Source: Microthyrium microscopicum
Lineage: Eukaryota; Ascomycota; Dothideomycetes; Microthyriales; Microthyriaceae
Direction: 5' to 3'
Assembly (NCBI GenBank): GCA_010405405.1
Contig: MU004232.1
Span: forward strand, 1,755,481-1,819,480
DNA length: 64,000 bases
The notes beneath the pieces are model-generated. The model did no database searches. It was not told the DNA's origin and worked only from the letters and a program-made list of their open reading frames with translations. Shown here piece by piece: positions 47,701 to 60,030 of this stretch; position 1 is the first letter of the stretch; each line of letters starts with the position of its first letter. Both the position numbers and the translations under genes were made by a program.

Positions 47701-50000
47701 ATAAGAATAGTAGATTTTAGTAATATAAAGGACGCTATTCTACCTTTAGAATTAGAAATAGACTATAAAATAATAGTAAAAGAGATAAATTATATAATTA
47801 GTAGCCTCTTAAATTATAAGGTAATAAGACTTATTAATATACTAAATAAGGTTCTAAAGGCTCTTAAGCTTAAAGCGTAACTAGAAAAGAAGGATAATAA
47901 TCTAAAACTAATAGAATTTAGTAAAAGATTAGTACTTATAATTAATAAAATATTAATAAGTAGTATAATCTTAGAATATTTAAAGTAATCTTATATACTA
48001 GTATTAAAAAAGCTAAGTAAGAAAGACTATTTACTACTAATAGCCTACTAGCTAATTATCTTTAAGAATATAATAATAAAGTTAGTTAAAAAGATTATTA
48101 CTAATAGACTTACTTAACTTATAGAAAATAATAACTTACTATTTTAGAACTAGATAGAGGCTAGAGTAGAGTAATTAATACTAATAGTAGTATAGCTTCT
48201 AAGAAATATTATTAAAGTAGTATAGAAAGGAAATATAAGAGCTATAGTATTAGTACTTAGCCTTAATTTTTAAGAGGTATATAATAATATTAATCTAAGG
48301 AGGCTTCTCTATATTTTAAAGATAAAGAGAGTTCTTTAGTAGCTAATTAATATAGTAGTAAGCTTTACTATTAATTATATAACCTAAATTATATTTACTA
48401 AATACTAAAGCCTAGTAATAATAACTAATATAGAAATTTCTTAAGGATTTTCTCTCTTATTTATTTTCTTTCTTTTTTTTATATTAGAACTACTAGAATA
48501 CTTCTAAGATATAAGTAATAACGTTTTTAGATTTAGCTTTATAGATAATACTATATTAGTTATATAGGGTAATATTATTTAAGAGAACTATATAAGACTA
48601 GAAGAAGCTTATTAAAAGTATATTAACTAAGTAAATAGGTATAAAGTAAAGTTTATTTCTAATAAGTATTAAGTAATATACTTTATTTAGAATATTTACT
48701 ATTTAGAAGTAAACTTATAATCTATAGTAATAGTAAATAGTATATTTATTAAGCTTATACTAAAAAATATTAGAGTACTAAATATATAGATAGATAAAAA
48801 AATAAATTAGAAAGACTATATTAAAAAGACTAGAATTAAAGAATTTAAGTAAGTAGTAGTACTTTTAAGAATAATATAGTTAGAATAAAGACTAGTCTTT
48901 AGAAAAATAAAGCTTTTTTATATAGTAGTTATTAAGCTAACTTTTATATATAGAGTATAAGTATAAAGTCTAAAATTATTATTTTTTAAAGTACTAAAGA
49001 ATTATTATAAACTATTAGTAGTAATTTAGAATAATATACTCTATAAGATAATAGAAAGATACTAAAAAACTTTTATTACTTTATTAAATAAGAAAATAGA
49101 AGTTAAATTATTCTAAATAAATATTATAGTTTTAGTAAAGAAATATACTAATAAGAATAAAAACTTAATAGTAATATAAAAGATAAGTAAAATTATTATT
49201 AAAGTATACTAAGTAAACTTTCTAAGGAACTAAAGAATACTTCTCTAGTAGTAATAATTAAAAAACTTAGTAATATTTAAACTAGTATAAATATATATAA
49301 CTAAGGTTATAGCTTAGAGAATTAATATACTAAAGTAATAAAAGAAAAAATTAGAGATAAAGTAGAAGTAAGATACTAATTATAGATAAGTAACGTAATT
49401 AATAAATAGTACGCTATAGAAGAAGAAGGAAATAAAAATTAAACTAGAGCTAGAAATATCTCTAATTAAGATATATTATTATAGGTTTTAGATAAATGCT
49501 TAAATATAGCTTATAAAGACGTAGTAGTATACTACTATAGTATAAAGAACGTTATAAAGTAACTAATTAATTAAGCTTTATAATAGTCTTAATAAAGTAT
49601 AAGTAATAGTACTCTTTTTTATATAATTAAAAGTTATTAGACTTAATAATTAGCTATATAGCGTATAGGTACTAATAGTCTCTTTATTATAGTACCTATA
49701 TAGTTACTAGTAATAAATAATTTACTATATACTACTAAACTATTTATAATATTATAAAGAAAGATTACTAAAATAAATAATAATACTAAATAAGGCTTAT
49801 ATATTTTCTAATTTAAGAAATACTTAGGTAGTAGCTAGATAGCTACTAAAGAGTAGAGCTCTTTAGTAATTTAGGCTAATTAAAAAGATTATAAAAATAG
49901 ACTTTAAGGTATATAGAGAACTATTAAGACTTAAGGATCTTATAAATAACTAACTATAATACTATAGTACTAATAGGCTAGTAATATATAATTATAAAAG
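44800..50000 (+). mobile_element. Tad-like LINE relic (non-LTR retrotransposon)
   Basis: Plus-strand traces occur in LINE order: CCHC zinc-knuckle-like spacing of an ORF1 protein (about 45.83-45.96 kb), an exonuclease/endonuclease/phosphatase-type endonuclease with a GDFN-like motif (about 46.6-47.1 kb) and a reverse transcriptase (about 47.9-48.95 kb). The RT shows YRPIALL-, NRLT-, SLLF- and FxDD-like blocks in the usual spacing. No LTRs flank it. The combination of zinc knuckles, apurinic-type endonuclease and RT fits the Tad/I group found in filamentous fungi. RIP has filled all frames with stops. The ends are approximate: the left end could lie as far left as the 123-bp tandem units, and the right end could be near 50.0 kb or at the arm end at 51646. 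Confidence 0.75.
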
Positions 50001-51646
50001 AAATAGCTAAGTCTAGAAATATAATTAATTTTATTTTATATTTATTTACTATTTTTTATTAAATAATAATACTATCTTACTTAATATAGTTAGTAAACTT
50101 ACTTACTAAACCTTTTATAACTTCTACTTATTTAATAGCCTCTTTATTTATACTTAATAATATATATTCCTTAATATTTTAATAAGAGTTAACTAGATTA
50201 GTTAATACTTTATTAAAAGCATATTAGAGGTATTTATTCTACTTTTTTAACTTTACTAGTACTTTATTATAATATTAAAAAAGATAAAAGATTAAAAGTA
50301 AGGATATACTTATAACTTTATACTTAGAATATTACTCTTTATAATAAGAGTAAGGCTATTAGCTAAGGTTAATCTAATTATAAATATAGGTAATTATTAT
50401 AATAAGTATACTAGAATTAACTAGGTACTTACTATTAAGTAACTTTATATAATAATATAATATTTAAAGATAGTATAAATAGATTCTTATATTAAAGATA
50501 TATATAGTCTATATTATAATAATTAATACTATATATAAAAGAATACTAAAAAACTTATAATAGAAGCTAGGATAGAATTAGCTAATTTTATATTTAAAAA
50601 TAAAGTAGTATTTTTAATATCTATAAATAAAGTAGTTTTTACTTTCTTTAAAAATAATAGAAAGAGGATACTTATAAGTATAGAATATTTACTAAGTACT
50701 TAAAAGTAAGAAAGAGAGAAAGAAGAGAAGCCTATAGAGGACTTATTCTTAGAAAAGAAATTAAAAAGAGTAGAAGGTATAATAGAAACTTAGAGAAGAA
50801 GAAGTAACTAAAACTATATAAATTTAAAATACTTTATATCTTAGAGATAGACTATATAGACTATTAGAAACTTAGAGGTAGTTATTTAGTAGCTTATTAT
50901 ATAGTATTAAAGAGTATAAATTAATAGAAAAAACTTAGCTAAGAGATATTATAGATACTTTACTTAATAGATATTAAAAAAGAGGGCTTAATATAGTTAA
51001 GAGCTATAGTAATACTAAAGCTTATTAAAGATAAAAATTAATTATAAAAACTTAGAAATATATATTATATATGCTTATTATAAAATTATATAGAAAGTTA
51101 ACTATATAAGAATAATAGCTATAAGCTTCTAAGAAGGAGAAGATTAATAAGAACTTATTAAACTATAATAGTAAAACTTAATAATAAGATAATACTAAAT
51201 AGAAATAGGTACTAAGAAGCTAGATTTAATTTATCTTAAGAAATACTATAGTCTTAAGTAATTAAGTAATAAATAAGTCCTAAAAGAAAAATTAATAATA
51301 GAAATAGTATTAAAAATTAAGATTTTAGTATATAGTATAAGATTTATATAATATATAATATACTTAAGCTATATAAGGCCCTTAGTAATTAGTAACTATT
51401 AATTACTTACTATATTAACCTATTAACTAGAATTTCTTTAGTAAGCTTATAGTTTATAAAGAGATAATATAAGTCTTTCTATTTAGAAGTAGTAAACTAA
51501 GAGAGTATTATAATAATAATAGAATAAAGCTACTAAAAGGTAACTAAAGGAATATTATAGGTTTCTTTATAGAGGTTTTTCTAAAAGTAAGAGTAGTATC
51601 TATATAGTCTATTAGCATAGCTAAAAGATAATAAATAAGATTTATA
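48189..51646 (+). repeat. inverted repeat, left arm (about 3.5 kb)
   Basis: This segment matches the reverse complement of 60031-63617. Compared stretches near both ends and in the middle agree except for C/T and A/G differences, plus about 130 bp of net length change. It contains the end of the LINE RT, the LINE 3' part and a further 1.6 kb of unassigned sequence. Confidence 0.88.
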
Positions 51647-52408
51647 TATATTATATTATCTTTAGTTTATCTATTTCTCTTACTACTAAAACCTATATTC
51701 TTATTAACTATAGCTCTACTAATACTAGAACACTATTCGCTTTATTCTCTAAAAGTATTTAGAAAACGATAATAAATAGCTTATATCCTTTTTTAGCTTT
51801 AGTACTAACTTTTAATAAGCTATATTAAATAGAAACTACCTTTACTATTATACTTACTAATATATACGTATATTAGCCTCTACTATATATATTTAGGTTA
51901 TACTATTAAACTAAAAAATAAGAACGCTAAATTAGAGAATAGTTATTAATTTAATTAATAAAAAAACTAAGAAGATAACTTAATAATAAAAGTGTAAAAA
52001 TATAGTAAGTATTATTACTCTTAACGTAGTAGTAAGTAATAGCTAAATTAGTATAAGTATATACGATATATAGTTTAATACTAAAGGGTAATCTACTATA
52101 TTATATCTATATAGTAATATTTTAGCTATATATAGCTAGTAATAATTAGTTCTACTATTTAGTAATAATAGTAAGTATAAATATCTAGGCTAAAAGAATA
52201 TATATTATTACTAATAAATAAGATAGCCTAGAATAATATAAGGCTAAGAAATAGGTAGAATAAGATAAGTTTATATCCTATAAGTACTTATAATAAGTAG
52301 TAAAATATAAATATTATAATCCTTTAAGTACTTTATAAAGGCTTAATTAAGATATATACTCTTATTACTAAACTATAGTATATAAATTTATAATTAAACT
52401 AGACTATT

Positions 52409-52500
52409 ATAGTTCTTAAGAAGTAGAAAGGCTAAACTATATAGTTCTTAAAAAGTAGAAGATTAGACTATATAGTTCTTAAGAAGTAAAAGGGTCTTTA
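52409..52500 (+). repeat. 31-32-bp tandem repeat, about three copies
   Basis: AGTTCTTAAGAAGTAGAAAGGCTAAACTATAT-type units repeat in the unassigned spacer between the inverted arms. Copies differ by transitions and one base of length. Confidence 0.7.
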
Positions 52501-55500
52501 GTAAAAGATACTAATATTAACTTAGATTATTAAGTTTCTATTAGTAATGTTAACTTTAAAGTCTATAATTAAATAATCTTTAAAAGAATAGTAAATATTT
52601 ACTACGCGTAGCTAGTAAAAATTAGTTATATTATAAATACTTTATAGTATAATTATTAGGTTCTAAATGTAGTAGAGTCTATAAATATATAATACTATAA
52701 GATTTCTATAAATATTAATATATATTAATTAAATATTATTATAGCGTTTAGTATTTAAACGTTATAGTATCTTTAGATAGCTTTATTAAATAACTTTTAA
52801 GCTATATAGGACCTAAATAGCTACTTATACTAAAGACTTATAAGTTTAAGGCCTTTTACTTAACTAAGATTATAAAAGTAAAGTTCTTATATTTATTAAT
52901 TAAAGTTACGCCTTTTTTAATAAGGTTCTAGGGTTAGAATAAAGTAATTATATAATTAGTAAAATATATTAATTAATACTACGTTAATAAATAAATATTT
53001 ACTTAAGATAAGGCTAAAATTGTTTTAGCTTACGCCTATTGCTCTTAAGTCTTATCTACTAGTATTATATTTATCTATATAGGCTATTTTTAATAGGCTA
53101 TAGAAATAACGTATCTTCTTATAAAATATTTTACTAATAAATAGTCTTATCTTTAAAGTATAAAAGGAGATATTTACTACTAAAATAAAATACTAATACG
53201 TAAATCTAGTTATTATAGTTAATAAGTATTTTAATTAATATTCCTCTACTATTCTAAAGCTTAATAAGCTTATTACGACTAATAATAGAAATTTAAATAA
53301 GCTAACTATATAAGGTTATAAGAATTAGGCTTAAAGTAGCAAATAGTAGTAAATATTAGTAATTAGTAAAGTTTAGAATATAAAGAGTTAAGTAACTTAG
53401 AGATTTTATTATAAAATATTAGAGATTATAATTAGATTATAATAATGTAAGTATACCTACTTTGCTCTACCTTACTTATATATACCCTACCTTACCTAGA
53501 TATAGCTAAATACTTTATAATAATCTTTTTAAAATTAGCTTATATTAAACGTTATCTACTAAGATTATAGATACTTAAAGTTTAATTATTAGCTCTTTAT
53601 AAATTCTATTTAAGGAATTATTAGCCTATAATAAGTAGGTATAGAACGTAGCCTAAAGACGCTATATATTTTAAGTAAAGCCTTTTTACTTATATTAGGA
53701 TAGCTATATATTATCTACTAATAAAATAAAGAGTTATAAGCAACCTAATAAGCTATTACTAGTTTATATACCTAATTATATACTAAGTAGCTATCTACTA
53801 GATAAGGTTACTTTATAAGTAGTACTTAAGTTATATTAATAACTATATAAGTTTATAATATTAAGAAAAAGGTTAAGTCTAAATAGTTTCTTAAATATAG
53901 TATTAAGATACCTAAGCTACCTATTTATAATTAATAGGCTATATATATATTATTTAATAAAACTTAAAAGATATTATATAGATTACTATAATATAGTTCT
54001 TAAGCTCTTTATTAGTTAAAATATAAAGATTAGTTACTAAATATTAATATAAGATAATAAAGTAGTACTATTTTAAGTTACTATAAAGAAGTAAAGATAT
54101 TAACTAAATTAAGTAAATAAGTCTTAATATAATAAGTAAAGAATACATCTATAAGATAAGCCTAATAGTTTAATAATAAGAAATAAAAAAAATGTAAGTT
54201 AGATTAAGTTAATATAATTTATACCTTAACTACTATATATTTAGTAAACATTTAAAATAAAGCATTTTTAGAGCTATAAACTAATAAAATAACTAACTAC
54301 ATTTAGGTATAATATAAATATACCTACTTATTCTATTATATCTCTACCTATTCTATAGCTAATTATTATTTAAAATTTACTTATACTAGTTTATATACTA
54401 CTACTATTTAGAATTATATTCTATTTATATATTTCTTAAATAATATAATCTTATATAATATATATATACTTTAATATAGAAATTTAGTTTAACTTATATA
54501 TCTTAATTACTAATCTATACTATAATATACAACTATTATTTACCTTATTACTACCTTACTTATTTATCTAATAGCTTACCTTAAACGTAATGCTATCTAA
54601 CTATTATTCTAAGTAGTTAAATATATACTATAAAACTATATTAGAATATACTAATTAAAGCTTAACTTTCTACTACTCTATTTATTTACTACGTTAATCT
54701 AAAGTAATACTTATAATGTTACCTTAAATAAGAAAGATTAATACTATATATACTAAGCTATACTAATAGTATAAAAGAATAATATAAAAAAGTTAAGTTA
54801 ATATTAATATTAATATAAACTCTTATATTTAAGATGCTAGTCTTATTAACTAAGTCTATAAGATCTTACCTACTATTATAAGCTTAGAAAGAAGTATCTA
54901 TTTATTATATCTACTTTTAATACTATAACGAAAGGTTAAAGGCTTACTTCTAATTTTAATTATATTATAATAATTTTTTTATAATAAATAGCTAATAGTC
55001 GTATTTATATATCTTCTTATCTAAAGCTAAATAAGGTATATAGTAGTAAATACTTAATACTAATTACTTTATTTTATACTTCTTTATAAATTAGAGGTAA
55101 GAATAAGTCTATTAAATTAATAAAAAGAAGAAGAAGAGAAGAGGGTTATATTCTAAGTATTATAAAAGACTAAATTAATATTTAGTTCTATAATATAAGC
55201 TTTAAGAATAATTATAGCTACTAAACGTAATAGATACGTTAAGCTAATCTAGTAGTTACTTAATACTAATATAATTAACTAATTAATACTTCTAATAGCT
55301 CTTTTCTTATCTATAATAGCTATATCTAAATAAGTTGTAATAGAAGCCATCGTAGTTACTAATATAAGTACCTTCTCTATAATAGCTATATCTAGATAGG
55401 CTATAATAAAAACTATAGTAAAAGTATTACTAAAAGTAGTAAAGCAAGCTAGCTTTCCTTAAGAGTATTAATTTTAAGTACTAGAAGCTATAGAGGAATA

Positions 55501-55541
55501 TATATAACATTGTAGTAGACGCTTCTAAACTTCTATAGAAC

Positions 55542-55688
55542 TCTATACTATTAATTTAGCAAGATAGAGCGATTATAGTTTTATAAAGCTTATTTATACT
55601 CTAACGTTAGCCTAAAGTAGGTAGTAGACTCTATACTATTAATTTAGCAGAATAGAGCAATTATAGTTCTATAAAGCTTATTTATACC
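55542..55688 (+). repeat. dispersed repeat, copies 2 and 3 in tandem
   Basis: Two head-to-tail copies of the unit seen at 34078-34160, the second truncated. Their presence 21 kb apart shows that the outer parts of the AT block share sequence, from either one element family or an old duplication. Confidence 0.8.
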
Positions 55689-55919
55689 CTAGTAAAGGCG
55701 CTATAAGTAAATAATATAGAGAAAGAAGAAAAAAAGAAAGATAAATAAGGAAAAAAAGATATTTATATCCTACTAGCCTTTAAGAATTCCTCTTTAAGCA
55801 AGTTTAAACCTAATATTATAAGGGTAGTATTAGTCTCTTTAAAAAGTAGCTAGAATATACTTATAATAGACTTCTAAAAAACACTACTACTATTAATATA
55901 CTAGGCCTAAGCTAAAATA

Positions 55920-56410
55920 CTAAGGCTATTAACATGCTTTAGTATTACTAATACTAGGGCTATTAGCATGTTAGGGTAGTTAAGTCCTTAAAGTTAAGGA
56001 AGTAATAGCTTTTAAAAAACTATTAAGATTAAAAATATACTAAGAGCTAAATAGTAAAGATTAAATAGTAGCTAAAAGTAGTAAGAAATGTCGCTTATAC
56101 TTTACTACTATTAATACTAAAACTATTAGTATATTAGGATAATTAAGTCCTTAAAGTTAAGGAAGTAATAATAATAAAAGAATTGTTAAAGACTAGAAAA
56201 CTAAATAGTAACTAAAAGTAGTAAAAAGTATTACTAGCGTGCTTTACTACTAATACTAAAGCTATTAGCGTACTAAAATAGTTAAGTCCTTAAAGTTAAG
56301 GAAACGATAATAATAAAAGAATTATTAAAAACTAGAAAACTAGATAGTAACTAAAAGTAGTAAGAAGTATTACTAGTATACTTTACTACTAATACTAAAG
56401 CTATTAGCAT
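55920..56410 (+). repeat. long-period tandem repeat with CCTTAA-AG-TTAAGG palindrome
   Basis: The core TAAGTCCTTAAAGTTAAGGA starts at 55981, 56143 and 56283 (periods 162 and 140). Each core contains a 6-bp palindrome with a 2-nt centre and is followed by a GTAACTAAAAGTAGTAA-type segment and a TACTAATACTAAAGCTATTAG segment. Confidence 0.8.
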
Positions 56411-57029
56411 ACTAAGAAAGAAGAAAAGAAGAAGAGGAAGAAGAAAAAAAATTAAAGGATTACTATATCCTTATTACTAATCTTCTAACTAATTTAGTAT
56501 ATTCTTTCTAAGAATTACTATATCCTTATTACTAATTTTCTATCCTAATCTAGTAGAGCTAAAGTTTAAGATAGTAAAGTACTTAAACCTACTAAAAAAA
56601 CTTACTCTTTATATTCTTTCTAAGAATTACTATACCCTTATTACTAATCTTCTAACTAATATAGTATTCTTTATACGCTTTATAACTAGAGTACTTATAT
56701 TATAGTATTAAATCCGCTATCTTATAGAATATAAACTTCTATTTTAACTAAGAGTTATTCTTACTACTAATAATACTACTTACGTAAGTATATCTATTAG
56801 AATCTATTAATACCTACTAAAACCTATTAATACCTATATATCTATATATATCCTAATATATAGGTTATAAATAAAAGGAACTACTACTAAGGCATTTAAT
56901 TAAAATGATAACAAACATTGCCTATATTACTTATAATAAGAGATATTATTTATTTTAAAAAGCTAAGAGTAGCTACTAATAGTAGAAAGACTTATAAGAT
57001 AGTATAATAAGCTCGTCTTTCTAAGTAAG

Positions 57030-57570
57030 ATAGCTAATTTAGTGCCTAAATATTTCTAGCGTTTAAAAAGCTTATAGAATCCTTAATAGTTATTAATACT
57101 TATTACAATATATAGTATTAAGAAAGTATCCCTTACAAACTTATCCTTCTAAGTAAAATAGTTTACTTATATACTTATTAATTCCTATATACTAACGTAA
57201 CTTACAATACTACTTATTTTTAATTAAAGCCTTACTATAATTAGAAGGTATCCCTAACGAACCTATCCTTCTAAGAAAGATAGCTAATTTAATATCTAAA
57301 CGATCCTATAGCCTAGAAGGCTTATAGAAATCCATGCATTCATTAATACTTATACGCTAATATAACTTATAATACTACTTGTTCTTAATAGAACTTTACT
57401 ATAATTAGAAGGTATCTCTAATAAACCTACCCTTCTAAGCAAGATAGCTAATTTAGTATCTAGATAATCCTACTACCTAAAAGGCTTATAAAAATCTACG
57501 CGTTTATTAATACCTATATGCTAACACAACTTATAATACTACTTATTCTTAATAGAACCTTACTACGCTT
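57030..57570 (+). repeat. tandem repeat of about 165 bp, three to four copies
   Basis: Units contain CTTCTAAG-AGATAGCTAATTTAGTATCTA, a GGCTTATA segment and CTTATAATACTACTT. The GCTAATTT landmark occurs at 57033, 57283 and 57447; between the first two lies a shortened, divergent unit. TG and CA are somewhat more common here than in the rest of the block. Confidence 0.75.
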
Positions 57571-57754
57571 AATTCTATACTTATTATTAAGTTACTTTAA
57601 GATATATATAAAAAACGTTCTAGTCTTATAAGGTTACTCCTCTTTACCTCGTCTATAATTAGCCTATATATACTATAATAAGGTAAACTAATAAATTAGC
57701 GCATTATAAAATAAATTAAACATTAAAATCTTACCTCCTAGATAAGGTATAAAT

Positions 57755-58625
57755 ACTTAAACTCTAACTATTTTCCTCTAATACAGTATAAAGTAAGGAC
57801 TTTAGCTAGCTAATTATTATTACTATTAATAGTTAAAATTATATCTATAATAATACAAAGAATATTAAATACTATAAAAGTATCCTATTTAGGCTCTAGT
57901 AGGTTATTAATATTATTATTACTATTTAGTACTTAAACCCTTTCCTTCTAAATTAGATAAGAGTACTTAAACTCTAACTACTTTTATCTAGTATAGTATA
58001 AAGTTAATAAATATACAAGCCGTAGGTATTATTATTACTATTTAGTACTTAAATCCTCCTCTCCTAAATTAAATAAAAGCTTCTAATATAAGAGTAGCGT
58101 TTAATAAACTACCTATAAAAATAAGTCTTTCTATATATTTTCTTATATATTCCTACTAATAAAAACAGCTAATACAAATAATTACAAATAACTTAGGTAA
58201 TAAAGACCTACGAGCCTTTAATACTATTTATATAAATTAACTTCTAGTTAGTTATCTATAGAATTTTATTATTATTAAGATAAGAGTAGCTATTATAGAG
58301 AGTCTAATACTTATTATTAATAATATATATATATAAAAAATTTAGTATATAAGTATACTATTTAAGATTTATAGAATTATTAGTATTAAAAACTAGCGCT
58401 TAGATAACTAACGTATAGACAAACTTTTAGGACTCTAGGAATTTATAAATAGAGTAACTAATAAACTAATTAAGGCTAAAAAGATACGGCGCTAAGCAAA
58501 GGATTATAGCGTAGTAGTCTTAGTTAATATTATATATAATAGAAGAATTAGTAGCAAGGTAGCTAAATATCTAACAAGTACTTAAACTCTAACTACTTTC
58601 CTCTAGTATAATATAAAGTAAGGAC
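57755..58625 (+). repeat. interspersed ACTTAAACTCTAACTA segments
   Basis: A segment reading ACTTAAACTCTAACTA with a following CTCTAGTATAATATAAAGTAA-like part appears near 57760, 57965 and 58580. The copies are not evenly spaced, so this is an irregular array or fragments of one element. Confidence 0.6.
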
Positions 58626-58822
58626 TTTAACGCGTCTTAATTATAAGATAATATATTAACTTTAATATATCTTAAATATAAAAGAATTTAGAGCTAGAGT
58701 GGTTCTAGCTTTAAGTAAGAAGTATAAATAGTTTATTAGATTAAAACAATTCTAAATTAGCCTAATATAGAGTAAATAATACTATATACTAATAAGATAC
58801 TTAGTACTTTAGCACTTAGAAA

Positions 58823-59025
58823 TACTTACTACTAATAATACTAAAAGTAAGTAAGTCTAAAATAATAGAATAGTTATAATTTATAACGTAGTTAATATTA
58901 TAATACTTACTACTAATTATATTAAAGATAAGTAAGTCTAGAATAATTAGATAACTACTAATATTATAACGTAGTTAGTATTATAATACTTACTACTAAT
59001 TATACTAAAGGTAAGTAAATTAGGA
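58823..59025 (+). repeat. tandem repeat of about 82 bp, three copies
   Basis: TACTTACTACTAAT starts at 58823, 58904 and 58987. Each unit continues with a TAAAGGTAAGTAA-type stretch and a TATAACGTAGTTA stretch. The array closes the repeat-rich part of the spacer. Confidence 0.8.
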
Positions 59026-60030
59026 GGAAGGTAATAGATCTTATCTACTATATTGTTAATATTATAATACTTCTTATAAAGGACAATATCTAATATAATA
59101 AAAATACGTAAAGAGTTACTTAGATTGGCCTAAAGGTTAGTAAGAGAGACCTAAATATTATATTTAGGCTTAATAAGACTAAGCTTAGATTAGCTTATAA
59201 GTTAACGAGAGAGACAAAATTAGTATCTACTATAGTACTATATCTATATTACTTATAGATAAAGAAATATTTAAAACTAATTAAATTAGAATAAGTTTAT
59301 AAATAGGAAGAGTAAAGGTAGTTATAAATAAAATAGTATAAGTTATAAAAGCTCTTTAGAAGTTAAGATAATTCCTAAGTTATAAACTAAAAATACTAAA
59401 TTACTAACTATACCTACTAATACCTAGTTAGCCTAACTAGCCTCTAAATAACCCTTTACTAATAAGTAAGTAAATTTAATAATTTAAGCTCTTTTATTAT
59501 AATATATATAATTAAACTAACTTAAAAGTTTAGATTAAAGTTTATTACTATTTCTAAAGTTACTAAACTTATCTTCTTCTTTAGTATCCTAAGCCTAAGT
59601 ATAATTTACTACTATACTAATATTAAACTCTAGCTTAACGTCTTTACTACCTTTAAGCATTATATATACTTAACCTAAAATTACTATATACTTTTTATTA
59701 AATACCTTTACCTTATTAGTAAGTATTAAGGCTCTAAGTATTTATATATCTTAAGAGTTATAATTATTTCCTTTAATCTAGATAGCCTCTAGAAACTAAT
59801 GCTTTATAAAATTACCTTAAATTAAAGTATTATATATTATATTAACGTTATACTCTATAATAATAATACTTCTTATACTAAATATATATTTACTAAATAA
59901 ATCCTTTAACGTAGCTTTTAACTTTCTATTATAACTATTTATAAAGTATATATAATTAAAAGTAGTATAAATATTATAAATTAAATTCTTCTAAGCCTTT
60001 ATATCTAGTTTTATACTACTATTTATATAT

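Larger units (their letters stand above)
51647..60030. other. 8.4-kb spacer between inverted arms, mostly unassigned
   Basis: The spacer holds the tandem arrays listed from 52.4 to 59.0 kb and otherwise RIP-degraded DNA of unknown origin. No transposase, reverse transcriptase or host gene was recognised. Some parts (about 57.0-58.2 kb) keep more TG and CA than the rest. Confidence 0.4.
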
